From Pseudomonas fluorescens (lineage in GTDB: Bacteria > Pseudomonadota > Gammaproteobacteria > Pseudomonadales > Pseudomonadaceae), in the NCBI RefSeq assembly GCF_000802965.1, contig NZ_JSAK01000015.1, positions 62,001 to 126,000 of the forward strand: a stretch of DNA of 64,000 nucleotides. The letters are read 5' to 3'. The notes under the pieces are model-generated. The model ran no database searches and was not told the origin of the DNA. It was given only the letters and a program-made list of their open reading frames with translations. Both the position numbers and the translations under genes were made by a program. Positions 19,140 through 27,697 of the stretch are shown one piece after another. Position 1 is the stretch's first letter; every line of letters starts with the position of its first letter.

Positions 19140-19933
19140 TATTGAGTGACGTCAGCGCTGAAGTATTTTTCCGAAAGCTTTTTCAGCGTACCGTCGGCAC
19201 GCAGCTTGTCGATGGCCTTGTTCACCGCAGCCAGCAGTTCCGGCTCGCCTTTGCGCAGGGCAATACCGGCTTCCTGGCGGGAGAACGCTGCGCCGGCGGC
19301 AACAGTGTCGGTTGCCTTCTTGGCGTATTCCAGTGCGGCGAGGCGGTCGATCAGAATGGCGTCGATGCGGCCTACACGCAGATCCTGGAACTTGGTCGGA
19401 TCATCGTCATAAGTCTTGATGATGGCTTTCGGCTGATTGTCCTTGAGCCATTGTTCGTAGTTGGTGCCCAGGCCCACACCGACTTTCTTGCCGGCCAGGT
19501 CATCGGCGGACTTGATGGAGCCTTCGTTCTTTTTCAGAACCAGCGCTTGAATCCCGGAAACGGTGTAAGGCTCGGAGAAGTCGTACTTCTTCTTGCGCTC
19601 TTCGGAGATGGTCACCTGGTTGATCACAGCGTCCAGACGCTTGGACTCCAGGGCGGCGAGGATGCCGTCCCATTTGGTCGGTTGCAGTTTGACCTTGACG
19701 CCCAGCTCTTTGGCCAGGGCTTCGGAGAACTCGACTTCGAAGCCGGCCAGTTTGCCGTCGGCATCGACGAAACTGAACGGAGGGTAAGTGCCTTCCAGGC
19801 CGACGTTGATCACGCCTTTGTCCTTGATTTGTTGCAGTTGCTCACCGGCCACTGCCTGGCCGATCAGGCCGGCGCTCAGTGCCAGGCCCAGCGAACCCAC
19901 CAGCAGATTTCGACGTAGTGCGGAAAAATTCAT
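19139..19933 (-). CDS. tcyJ: cystine-type ABC transporter substrate-binding protein
   Basis: Family-3 periplasmic binding protein of 264 residues with a signal peptide LRRNLLVGSLGLALSAGLIG ending QAVA/GEQL and no lipobox. Motifs: INVGLEGTYPPFSFVDADGK, FEVEFSEALAKELGV and DAVINQVTISEERKKKYDFS, very like E. coli FliY/TcyJ. I chose the ATG of MNFSALRR, which follows AGGGGC. First gene of the operon; 285 bases of AT-rich DNA with a REP doublet lie upstream. Confidence 0.85.
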   Translation of the reverse strand: MNFSALRRNLLVGSLGLALSAGLIGQAVAGEQLQQIKDKGVINVGLEGTYPPFSFVDADGKLAGFEVEFSEALAKELGVKVKLQPTKWDGILAALESKRLDAVINQVTISEERKKKYDFSEPYTVSGIQALVLKKNEGSIKSADDLAGKKVGVGLGTNYEQWLKDNQPKAIIKTYDDDPTKFQDLRVGRIDAILIDRLAALEYAKKATDTVAAGAAFSRQEAGIALRKGEPELLAAVNKAIDKLRADGTLKKLSEKYFSADVTQ

Positions 19934-20137
19934 GACAAGCCCCTGTGTTTTCTTATGGAAGACGCTTAAGGAAAGTTGGCAAATTCGGGATTTCAACGTC
20001 AGCGATATCCTGCCCTAAAGCAGCGTATGCGTCTCGCTGCAAATTCGCCTGCGGCGTGACTATAAGACGACGCTTTTAGATTAGAAAATAATAAATTCTA
20101 TTTTTGTTATGCAATTAGTGAATATGTGTTGAGCCCT

Positions 20138-20217
20138 GAAAAGATTGCAGCCTTCGGCAGCTCCTACAGGGTCGGCGTACACCTGTAGGAGCTGTCGAAG
20201 GCTACGATCTTTTGATC
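20138..20217. repeat. REP doublet, family A
   Basis: Inverted copies AAGATTGCAGCCTTCGGCAG and GGAGCTGTCGAAGGCTACGA between dcyD and tcyJ; both carry point changes within the stem that keep some pairing. Confidence 0.86.
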
Positions 20218-20218
20218 C

Positions 20219-21232
20219 TCAGTCCTTCAAAAAGCTCGTATAGGCAAACAACGCCGGCGCCCCACCGGTGTGCAGGAAGATGATCGGGCCTTCATCGAAA
20301 CGCTGACGCCCAATCCCGTCGAGCAACCCGGCCATCGCCTTGCCAGTGTAGACCGGGTCAAGCAACAGGCCTTCCTGCCCCGCCAGCAACTTGACCGCCG
20401 CCAGCGTCCCGGCATTCGGCTCGCCATAGCGCGGCGCGAAATACTCGTCCCACAGTTCGATCTTGAAACTCGCCGGCAACGTCACGCCCAACAATTCGGC
20501 CGTTCGCTCAGCCAGGCCCTGGACTTTCGGGCGCTGGTCCTCGTCACTGCGGGACACCGTGACGCCAATCACTGGCAAATCCGGCAGTGCTTCACTCAAC
20601 GCCAACGACAGACCGCTATGGGTACCGGCGCTGCCGGAGGCCAGAACCACAGCGGCGAAATTCAGCCCGGTGTCCTTGATCTGTTCGGCCAGTTCCAAGC
20701 CTGCACGCACATAACCCAAAGCACCCAACGCGTTGGAACCCCCGATCGGCACGAGATACGGTTTCTTGCCATTGCTGCGCAGGCGTTGCGCCAAGGCATG
20801 CAGTTGATCGTCAGCGTTGTCGAGGTTTTCCACCAACTCGACTTTGGCATCAAACAAGTCGAGCAACAGTCGATTGCCGTTGCCAACATAGTTGGCGTCA
20901 TCGGTGCCCAGGGGATTTTCCAGCAGGGCTACACAACCAAGGCCGAGCTTGGCGGCGATGGCGGCGGTCTGGCGCACGTGGTTGGACTGAATTGCGCCAG
21001 CAGTGATCAAGGTGTCGGCACCTTGCGCCAAGGCATCGGCGGCCAGGTATTCGAGTTTGCGCAGTTTGTTGCCGCCCATGGCCAGCGGTGTCAGGTCATC
21101 GCGTTTGACGTACACGTCACGGCCCAGCCAGGTCGACAGGCGTTCGAGTTTTTCCAGGGCGGTGGGCTGATTGAGCAGGTCGAGACGGTTGAAGCGGGCA
21201 AGCTGCTGTTTGATCGGCTCTTGATTGGACAT
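20219..21232 (-). CDS. dcyD: D-cysteine desulfhydrase
   Basis: PLP-dependent (tryptophan synthase beta fold) enzyme that turns D-cysteine into pyruvate, H2S and ammonia; 337 residues. PLP-lysine motif is seen in [17 protein letters not shown], followed by [19 protein letters not shown], and the phosphate-binding loop [15 protein letters not shown]. The family also includes ACC deaminase; dcyD is preferred because of the cystine transporter beside it. I start at MSNQEPIK; the frame runs on upstream for over 100 codons through the divergent epsC region and is not used. Divergent from epsC with 190 bases between. Confidence 0.87.
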   Translation of the reverse strand: MSNQEPIKQQLARFNRLDLLNQPTALEKLERLSTWLGRDVYVKRDDLTPLAMGGNKLRKLEYLAADALAQGADTLITAGAIQSNHVRQTAAIAAKLGLGCVALLENPLGTDDANYVGNGNRLLLDLFDAKVELVENLDNADDQLHALAQRLRSNGKKPYLVPIGGSNALGALGYVRAGLELAEQIKDTGLNFAAVVLASGSAGTHSGLSLALSEALPDLPVIGVTVSRSDEDQRPKVQGLAERTAELLGVTLPASFKIELWDEYFAPRYGEPNAGTLAAVKLLAGQEGLLLDPVYTGKAMAGLLDGIGRQRFDEGPIIFLHTGGAPALFAYTSFLKD

Positions 21233-21422
21233 AGTTCCGTACTGGCGGTGGAAGATGAAGGGACTATAGGCACGCAAAAAAGCCTGGGCAACCGCCAATC
21301 GCTTATAGCCAATGATACTTACCACAGCACAATTGGTTCTTAATTTGGCCCGCGGACCATGCCGTAAAGTATTCGCCGTTGACGCGGCCAGACTCTCGGG
21401 CCGCTCGTGAGGAGTTTTTACC

Positions 21423-22349
21423 GTGAGTGAGCGTTCCAGCCATTGGCAATTGCAGACCATCGTCAGCCAACTGCGCACGGCGCGTGACCAGTGGCGTGCG
21501 CAAAACGGCCGCGCCAGCACCGAACAGGGCGGTCGCGAGTTGCCTTCCCGAGCCGCCATGGCGGAGATTCTCGAAGCCCTCTGCGGTGCGCTTTTCCCGA
21601 TGCGTCTGGGACCTGTGGACCTGCGTGAAGAGAGTGAAGACTTCTACGTCGGTCACACGCTCGACGTCGCGTTGAATGCGTTGCTGGCGCAGGCGCGACT
21701 CGAATTGCGCTACGCCGCTCGCCACAGCACCCAGGCCGACACTGAAGTTGAAGCCAAGACCATTCAGATCATCCAGGACTTCGCCCTCGCGTTGCCGGGG
21801 CTGCGCAGCCTGTTGGACACCGACGTTCTGGCGGCCTATCACGGCGATCCGGCAGCACGCAGCGTCGATGAAGTGCTGCTCTGCTATCCGGGCATTCTGG
21901 CGGTGATTCACCATCGCCTGGCTCACCATTTGTACCGCGCCGGGTTGCCGTTGCTGGCCCGAATCAGCGCGGAAATCGCCCACTCGGCCACCGGCATCGA
22001 TATTCACCCGGGCGCGCAGATCGGCCGCAGTTTCTTCATCGACCACGGGACTGGCGTGGTGATCGGCGAGACGGCGATCATTGGCGAACGGGTGCGGATT
22101 TATCAGGCCGTAACCTTGGGCGCCAAGCGCTTCCCGGCAGACGAAGACGGCCAGTTGCAGAAGGGCCAGCCGCGGCATCCGATTGTCGAAGATGACGTGG
22201 TGATTTATGCCGGTGCGACGATTCTGGGGCGGATCACCATCGGCCAGGGCTCGACCATCGGCGGTAACGTCTGGCTGACCCGCAGCGTGCCGGCGGGCAG
22301 CAACCTGACCCAGGCTAATTTGCAGCATGATGATGGGACGCAGAAATAG
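21423..22349 (+). CDS. epsC: serine O-acetyltransferase EpsC
   Basis: First step of cysteine synthesis: makes O-acetylserine from serine and acetyl-CoA in the cytosol. 308 residues, longer than CysE (about 270) because of the N-terminal extension typical of the EpsC type. The left-handed beta-helix hexapeptides are clear from about residue 195 ([58 protein letters not shown]). GTG start with GAGGAG 8 bases before it. Confidence 0.9.
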   Translation: MSERSSHWQLQTIVSQLRTARDQWRAQNGRASTEQGGRELPSRAAMAEILEALCGALFPMRLGPVDLREESEDFYVGHTLDVALNALLAQARLELRYAARHSTQADTEVEAKTIQIIQDFALALPGLRSLLDTDVLAAYHGDPAARSVDEVLLCYPGILAVIHHRLAHHLYRAGLPLLARISAEIAHSATGIDIHPGAQIGRSFFIDHGTGVVIGETAIIGERVRIYQAVTLGAKRFPADEDGQLQKGQPRHPIVEDDVVIYAGATILGRITIGQGSTIGGNVWLTRSVPAGSNLTQANLQHDDGTQK

Positions 22350-22370
22350 GTCCGGCGATGCGCAGTGCTT

Positions 22371-22506
22371 TTGTGGCGAGGGAGCTTGCTCCCGCTCGGT
22401 TGCGCAGCAGCCGCATAAGCCGGTCACCTGGACTTATCTGAAAAAAACGGGGTGCATGTTTTAAGGCTGCTTTGCAGCCCAGCGGGAGCAAGCTCCTTCG
22501 CCACAT
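22371..22506. repeat. REP doublet, family B
   Basis: Inverted copies of GCGAGGGAGCTTGCTCCCGC and its reverse, with internal GCAGCC/GGCTGC arms, downstream of epsC. Confidence 0.9.
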
Positions 22507-22620
22507 TTGATTTGTGCAGGTGCCGAATCAATCTTCCAAATTCCACCACATAGCTTTCCCTGAGCTAGCGTACAACCACGACCGCCGAGCCTTGGGATTA
22601 GTCCTTAGCGCCCTATCCAT

Positions 22621-22650
22621 GTTTAACTTGAACGTTCATTCAAGTTAAAC
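22621..22650. promoter_or_regulatory. BetI-like operator upstream of betT
   Basis: A near-perfect 30-base inverted repeat: arms GTTTAACTTGAA and TTCAAGTTAAAC around CGTTCA, about 90 bases before the choline transporter start. The core TTGAACGTTCA resembles the known binding site of the choline-responsive TetR repressor BetI. betI itself is not in the window. The match to BetI is from memory of the consensus. Confidence 0.7.
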
Positions 22651-22741
22651 CGGTGGTTCGCCGCCCGCTCACAACAGGAGGCTTGCCTTTGCTGAGTCAG
22701 ATTTCTACAGCCACGTTTTACCCCCTCGAGGTGCACCGATC

Positions 22742-24736
22742 ATGAGTGCATCGTCCATTCCTTCAAGCGGCCTGGTCCGCATGAATCCGCCGGTGTTTTA
22801 CTTTGCGGCGAGTTTCATTTTGTTGTTCGGCGTCGTTGTCATCGCCATGCCCGAGCAGGCCGGCGCGTGGTTGCTGGCGGCGCAAAACTGGGCGGCCAAT
22901 ACGGTCGGCTGGTATTACATGCTCGCGATGACGCTGTATCTGGTCTTCGTGGTGGTCACCGCCTTGTCCGGCTACGGCAAGATCAAGCTCGGTGCCGACC
23001 ACGACGAGCCCGAGTTCAGTTACTTGTCCTGGGCCGGCATGCTGTTCGCCGCCGGGATCAGCATTACGCTGTTTTTCTTCTGCGTGTCCGAACCGCTGAC
23101 CCACATGCTCCAGCCACCGCAAGGCGAGGCAGGCACGGCGGAGGCGGCGCGTCAGGCGATGCAGATTCTGTTTCTGCATTGGGGCCTGCATGGCTGGGGC
23201 GTGTTCGCCTTCGTCGGCATGGCGCTGGCTTATTTCGCCTATCGCCACAACCTGCCGCTGGCGTTGCGCTCGGCGCTGTACCCGCTGATCGGCAAGCGCA
23301 TCAATGGCCCGATCGGTTACGCAGTGGACGGTTTCGGCATCATTGCCACGGTGTTCGGCCTCGGTGCCGACATGGGTTTCGGCGTGTTGCACCTCAACTC
23401 GGGCCTGGATTATCTGTTTGGCATCGCCCACACCCAGTGGATTCAGGTCGGTCTGATCACGCTGATGATGGGCGCGGCGATCATCGTCGCCGTATCCGGC
23501 GTCGACAAAGGCGTGCGGGTGATGTCCGACATCAACATGCTGCTGGCCTGCGCGTTGCTGCTGTTCGTGTTGTTCGCCGGCCCGACGCAGCACCTGCTCA
23601 ACACCTTGATCCAAAACGTTGGTGACTACCTCGGCGCGTTGCCGATGAAGAGTTTCGACCTCTACGCCTACGACAAACCCAGCGACTGGTTGGGCGGCTG
23701 GACGGTGTTCTATTGGGCCTGGTGGATTGCGTGGTCGCCGTTCGTGGGCCTGTTCATCGCACGGATTTCCCGTGGGCGCACCATCCGTGAATTCGTCTTC
23801 GGCGTGCTGTTGATCCCGCTCGGTTTCACCCTGGCGTGGATGTCGATCTTCGGCAACAGCGCCATCGACCAGGTGCTCAATCACGGCATGAGTGCGCTGG
23901 GCATGTCGGCCATCGACAATCCATCGATGACCCTTTACCTGCTGCTGGAAACCTACCCGTGGAGCAAAACCGTTATCGCGGTCACGGTGTTCATCAGCTT
24001 TGTGTTCTTCGTCACCTCGGCCGACTCTGGCACGGTGGTGTTGTCGACCCTGTCCGCCAAGGGCGGCAACCCCGATGAAGACGGACCGAAATGGCTGCGG
24101 GTGTTCTGGGGCGCGATGACCGCGCTGGTGACCAGTGCGCTGCTGTTTTCCGGCAGCATCGATGCGCTGAAGTCCGCAGTGGTGCTGACCTCGTTGCCGT
24201 TCTCGCTGATTCTGCTGTTGATGATGTGGGGCCTGCACAAGGCGTTTTATCTGGAATCGCAAAAGCAGATCGCGCAACTGCATTCCCTCGCGCCGGTGTC
24301 AGGCTCGCGGCGCGGTGGCTGGCGTCAGCGTTTGAGTCAGGCCGTGCATTTTCCATCGCGGGACGAGGTTTATCGCTTCCTCGACTCGACGGTGCGTCCG
24401 GCCATCGAAGAGGTTTCGGCGGTGTTCGTTGAGAAGGGCTTGAGTGTCATCACTCACCCGGAGCCGGTGAATGACAGCGTCAGCCTGGAAGTTGGTCACG
24501 GTGAAGAGCATCCGTTCATCTATCAAGTGCAGATGCGCGGTTATTTCACGCCGTCATTCGCCCGTGGCGGCATGGGCTCCAAGGAGCTCAACAACCGTCG
24601 TTATTACCGGGCCGAAGTGCATTTGAGCGAGGGCAGTCAGGACTACGATCTGGTGGGCTACACCAAGGAGCAGGTAATCAACGACATCCTTGATCAGTAC
24701 GAGCGACACATGCAGTTCTTGCATCTGGTGCGTTGA
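22742..24736 (+). CDS. betT: BCCT-family choline transporter BetT
   Basis: Sodium- or proton-coupled betaine/choline/carnitine transporter of 664 residues with 12 predicted helices over about residues 18-505 and a long cytoplasmic C-terminal domain (about 160 residues), the osmosensing tail of BetT proteins. The BCCT signature WTVFYWAWWIAWSPFVGLF lies near residue 320; GADMGFGVLHLNSGLDYLFG and TSADSGTVVLSTLSAKG are also typical. The BetI-like operator upstream supports choline as substrate. Confidence 0.9.
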   Translation: MSASSIPSSGLVRMNPPVFYFAASFILLFGVVVIAMPEQAGAWLLAAQNWAANTVGWYYMLAMTLYLVFVVVTALSGYGKIKLGADHDEPEFSYLSWAGMLFAAGISITLFFFCVSEPLTHMLQPPQGEAGTAEAARQAMQILFLHWGLHGWGVFAFVGMALAYFAYRHNLPLALRSALYPLIGKRINGPIGYAVDGFGIIATVFGLGADMGFGVLHLNSGLDYLFGIAHTQWIQVGLITLMMGAAIIVAVSGVDKGVRVMSDINMLLACALLLFVLFAGPTQHLLNTLIQNVGDYLGALPMKSFDLYAYDKPSDWLGGWTVFYWAWWIAWSPFVGLFIARISRGRTIREFVFGVLLIPLGFTLAWMSIFGNSAIDQVLNHGMSALGMSAIDNPSMTLYLLLETYPWSKTVIAVTVFISFVFFVTSADSGTVVLSTLSAKGGNPDEDGPKWLRVFWGAMTALVTSALLFSGSIDALKSAVVLTSLPFSLILLLMMWGLHKAFYLESQKQIAQLHSLAPVSGSRRGGWRQRLSQAVHFPSRDEVYRFLDSTVRPAIEEVSAVFVEKGLSVITHPEPVNDSVSLEVGHGEEHPFIYQVQMRGYFTPSFARGGMGSKELNNRRYYRAEVHLSEGSQDYDLVGYTKEQVINDILDQYERHMQFLHLVR

Positions 24737-24737
24737 T

Positions 24738-24998
24738 TCAGGTCTCGGTGGTCAGCACCATGAACAACACCAGCGCCGCCACCGGGATACCGAACACGGC
24801 GCTGCCAACGGCCAGCTCCGTGCCCAATGGCTGGCCGGCATGCACCATGCCGACGGCGCCGTTGATCAATGTCAGGGCCAGCCACAGCACGATAAAACTG
24901 TAGGCCAGGGTTTGGCGGGTGAAACCGATTTTCTCGCCGATGAACAGCATCAGCGCCAGGAGGATCAGGCCGAAGGTGATGATGATGGATGTGTGCAT
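24738..24998 (-). CDS. small membrane protein of unknown function
   Basis: An 86-residue protein with three predicted membrane helices (ITFGLILLALMLFIGE, SFIVLWLALTLINGAVGMV and VFGIPVAALVLFMVL). The ATG of MHTSIIITFG is preceded by GGAGGAAATCCGCC, a very good ribosome site, so this start is preferred over longer frames that run into the REP repeat upstream. It ends one base from the betT stop and is convergent with it. I know no function. Confidence 0.75.
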   Translation of the reverse strand: MHTSIIITFGLILLALMLFIGEKIGFTRQTLAYSFIVLWLALTLINGAVGMVHAGQPLGTELAVGSAVFGIPVAALVLFMVLTTET

Positions 24999-25037
24999 GG
25001 CGGATTTCCTCCAGTGGGGTGCTGCTTTTGAGGCCGC

Positions 25038-25105
25038 CTTCGCCGGCAAGCCAGCTCCTACAGGTTTTGTGTTCAACCCTTGTAGGAGCTGGCTTGCCAG
25101 CGATG
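25038..25105. repeat. REP doublet, family C
   Basis: Inverted copies CGGCAAGCCAGCTCCTACAG and TGTAGGAGCTGGCTTGCCAG between the SDR gene and the small membrane protein gene. Confidence 0.9.
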
Positions 25106-25130
25106 GCGTCGAGCCTGCCTCCACAGCAGC

Positions 25131-25871
25131 TTAAACCAACCCGCCATTGACCCGCAGAATCTGCCCATTGACCCAAGCCGAATCCGGTCCCGCCAGAAAC
25201 GACACAACGCGAGCAATATCTTCTGGCTGACCCAGACGCTCCAGCGGCGCCATCTTGGCGAACGTCTGGATCTGCTCTTCGCTCTTGCCGTGCAGAAACA
25301 GATCAGTCGCCACCGGCCCAGGTGCTACTGCATTGACGGTGATATTGCGCCCTCGCATCTCTTTGGCAAACACCTGGGTCAGCGATTCCACCGCCGCCTT
25401 GCTGGCGATGTACACCGCATAGCCCGGCAGGTTCAGGCCGACGGTGCTGCTGGAAAAATTAATGATCCGCCCACCATCGTTCAGGCGCGTGGCGGCTTCG
25501 CGCAGGGTGTTGAAGGTGCCACGTGCATGGATATTGAAAGTTTGCTCGAACAGTTCATCACTGTGCTGCGCCAACGGCAGCACCTTGAGAATGCCGGCGT
25601 TGTTGACCAGCACATCGACCTTGCCCAGTTGCGTTTCGGTCTCGTCGAACATCCGCCGCACGTCGTCGGCGTTGGCCACGTCAGCCTTGATCGCTAAAGC
25701 CTGATGACCCGCCTGACGCAGTTCCACCACCAGCTTCGAGGCTTCGGTGGCGCTGCTGGCGTAGTTGATGGCGACGGCGAAACCTTCGCTCGCCAGTTGT
25801 TTGGCAATGACTGCGCCGATGCCGCGGGCGGCGCCGGTCACGATGGCAACTTTCGAAGTTTGATGAGTCAT
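25131..25871 (-). CDS. SDR family oxidoreductase
   Basis: Classical short-chain dehydrogenase of 246 residues. The NAD(P) site is IVTGAARGIGAVIAKQLASE near residue 10, NNAG at about 88, catalytic Ser in INFSSSTVGL and YAVYIASK as the YxxxK motif; the end IARVVSFLAGPDSAWVNGQI is typical. I start at MTHQTSKV, which follows AGGATCACC. Substrate unknown. It diverges from a LysR gene 113 bases away, which probably controls it. Confidence 0.87.
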   Translation of the reverse strand: MTHQTSKVAIVTGAARGIGAVIAKQLASEGFAVAINYASSATEASKLVVELRQAGHQALAIKADVANADDVRRMFDETETQLGKVDVLVNNAGILKVLPLAQHSDELFEQTFNIHARGTFNTLREAATRLNDGGRIINFSSSTVGLNLPGYAVYIASKAAVESLTQVFAKEMRGRNITVNAVAPGPVATDLFLHGKSEEQIQTFAKMAPLERLGQPEDIARVVSFLAGPDSAWVNGQILRVNGGLV

Positions 25872-25984
25872 GGCGGTGATCCTGTTGATTGGGTGTGAAG
25901 CCAATTTCACATGTTTACTCAGGCCGATAAATGCACCAGAGTTGCCTTGACTGTTCAAAAATCGCCAACAATCGAGTGCTCGCC

Positions 25985-26875
25985 GTGGATCAAGTCAAAG
26001 CGATGAAAGTGTTTGTGCGGATCTACGAGCGCTCGAGTTTCACCCTGGCGGCGGACGACCTGAACCTGCCACGAGCCACGCTGACCCACACGCTCAATCA
26101 ATTTGAAGCCTGGCTCGGCACACGACTACTGGAGCGCAGCACACGCAAGGTACGTCCGACGCTGGATGGCGAGGCGTACTACCAGCGGTGTGTGCAGTTG
26201 CTGGCGGAACTGGAAGAAGCCGAACTGGCGTTTCGCAGCGTGGCGCCGAAAGGGCGCTTGCGGGTGGATTTGCATGGCACCCTGGCCCGGCATTTCGTAA
26301 TCCCGGCCCTGCCGCAATTCATGGCGCGTTACCCGGACATCGAACTGTCCATCAGCGAGGCCGACCGCCAGGTCGACCTCATCAGCGAAGGCATCGATTG
26401 CGTGCTGCGCGCCGGCACCTTGAGCGATTCCACGCTGATCGGCAAACGCGTCGCCAACCTGCGCCAGATCACCTGTGCCAGCCCGGCCTACCTGCGCAAA
26501 TACGGCGAACCGAAAAACCTCGACGACCTGAAAAACCATCGCGCGGTGAATTACGTTTCTCGCACCACCGCCAAGTTGTTCCCGTTCGAATTCATGGTCA
26601 ATGGCGAGCTCAAGGAAGTCGCCATCGATGGCGCCGTTTCCGTATTCGGCGCGGAAATCTACGCCGCTTCGGCGATAGCCGGATTGGGCCTGATCCAGTG
26701 CCCGCATTACCGGATGGAAACGCAGATCGCCCAAGGCCTGATCAAGGAAATCCTCACCGAGACACCGCCACCGCCCATGCCTGTTTCAGTGCTGTACCCA
26801 CACAACCGACACATGTCGCCACGGGTCCGGGTGTTCGTGGATTGGTTGGGGGAGGTGTTTGCTAAAGCGCGGTAG
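25985..26875 (+). CDS. LysR family transcriptional regulator
   Basis: About 296 residues: N-terminal winged helix-turn-helix (VKAMKVFVRIYERSSFTLAA, then LPRATLTHTLNQFEAWLGTR) and a substrate-binding domain of the CrgA/PA-type group (ERSTRKVRPTLDGEAYYQRC; LRVDLHGTLARHFVIPALPQ). I prefer the GTG of VDQVKAMKVF because the family starts so; an ATG 18 codons earlier is possible. Divergent from the SDR gene, the likely target. Confidence 0.84.
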   Translation: MDQVKAMKVFVRIYERSSFTLAADDLNLPRATLTHTLNQFEAWLGTRLLERSTRKVRPTLDGEAYYQRCVQLLAELEEAELAFRSVAPKGRLRVDLHGTLARHFVIPALPQFMARYPDIELSISEADRQVDLISEGIDCVLRAGTLSDSTLIGKRVANLRQITCASPAYLRKYGEPKNLDDLKNHRAVNYVSRTTAKLFPFEFMVNGELKEVAIDGAVSVFGAEIYAASAIAGLGLIQCPHYRMETQIAQGLIKEILTETPPPPMPVSVLYPHNRHMSPRVRVFVDWLGEVFAKAR

Positions 26876-26931
26876 CCGCCGGTCCGAGAGAAAAAGTCGA
26901 CTCCGTCCTGAGCGGCTATTATTTTGCCAAG

Positions 26932-26958
26932 TGTGTATTGTGTGTATTGTGTGTATTG
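26932..26958. repeat. tandem repeat of a 9-base unit, three copies
   Basis: TGTGTATTG occurs three times head to tail, about 60 bases before hicA, in an AT-rich stretch that should contain the hicAB promoter. Confidence 0.85.
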
Positions 26959-27016
26959 CTATCGCTTCGACCTACCTAAAGTACGCAGCCATTGCTGTCG
27001 AAAAAGGGCGAAGGAA

Positions 27017-27195
27017 ATGCGAAGTAGGGAAATGATCAGGATGATCGAGGAGGATGGTTGTATCCGGTGGCTGTAAAAGGCAGCCACCATCAATACAAGC
27101 ATTTGCATAAGCCAGGCAGGGTGACAATCAATCACCCTGATTCTGATCTTCCAAAGGGAACGATCAACAGCATATTGAAACAGGCAGGTCTGTAA
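27017..27195 (+). pseudogene. hicA: HicA-family toxin gene with a one-base deletion
   Basis: HicA is a small mRNA interferase of the double-stranded-RNA-binding fold. The frame from the ATG reads MRSREMIRMIEEDG, then breaks: GGT-TG-TAT. Adding one base near 27059-27060 restores W and continues YPVAVKGSHHQYKHLHKPGR and then VTINHPDSDLPKGTINSILK-QAGL to a stop whose last base is the A of an ATG before hicB. The repaired protein would have 59 residues, the usual HicA length, with the catalytic His of GSHHQ. As written, translation stops after 19 codons (TAA at 27074). It is therefore either a dead toxin or a sequencing error. Confidence 0.85.
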
Positions 27196-27257
27196 TGAGG
27201 CCTGTCATCGGATACGAGAGTCCCGATGCGGACTTGTCTCAGGAAGGATTCATCTAC

Positions 27258-27659
27258 ATGAAATTTCCGGTTGTTCTGCACAAGGATGCCGACTCAGACT
27301 ACGGAGTGATCGTCCCGGATGTACCGGGTTGCTTCTCCGCAGGCGGCACAGTTGCCGAGGCGTTCGAAAACGTGAAAGAGGCATTGTCCCTGCACTACGA
27401 AGGTCTGGTCGCCGATGGGGATCCGCTGCCTCAGGTACGCGAGATCGATGCCCATATCGAAAACCCCGAATATGCTGGCGGTGTGTGGGGCGTGGTGGAT
27501 TTCGATATCACACCTTATTTCGGCAAGTCGATACGTTTCAATGCAACGTTGCCTGAGCAGCTGCTTGAGCGAATTGACCAGACCGTCAGACGGGACCAGC
27601 GTTACAGCTCAAGATCTGGTTTTTTGGCGGCGGCAGCTTTGCGCGAGTTATCAGCCTGA
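27258..27659 (+). CDS. hicB: HicB-family antitoxin
   Basis: Antitoxin partner of HicA, 133 residues and intact. The N-terminal half is the RNase H-like HicB fold (MKFPVVLHKDADSDYGVIVP, then DVPGCFSAGGTVAEAFENVK), and the C-terminus (LPEQLLERIDQTVRRDQRYS, then SRSGFLAAAALRELSA) looks like a ribbon-helix-helix DNA-binding domain, which should repress the operon. I start at MKFPVVLH, 9 bases after AAGGA; an ATG 21 codons upstream overlaps the hicA stop. Confidence 0.88.
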   Translation: MKFPVVLHKDADSDYGVIVPDVPGCFSAGGTVAEAFENVKEALSLHYEGLVADGDPLPQVREIDAHIENPEYAGGVWGVVDFDITPYFGKSIRFNATLPEQLLERIDQTVRRDQRYSSRSGFLAAAALRELSA

Positions 27660-27697
27660 CACCGAAGCTGGGCTGATCAATGAAGGTTGCTTATTGT

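Larger units (their letters stand above)
22350..22741. other. intergenic region between epsC and betT
   Basis: Contains a family B REP doublet at its left and the BetI-like operator and promoter of betT at its right. No additional gene is seen. Confidence 0.6.

Noticed and set aside
20219..21559. 446-codon version of D-cysteine desulfhydrase
   Set aside because: The extra 109 codons lie over the divergent promoter and epsC start and do not resemble the family.
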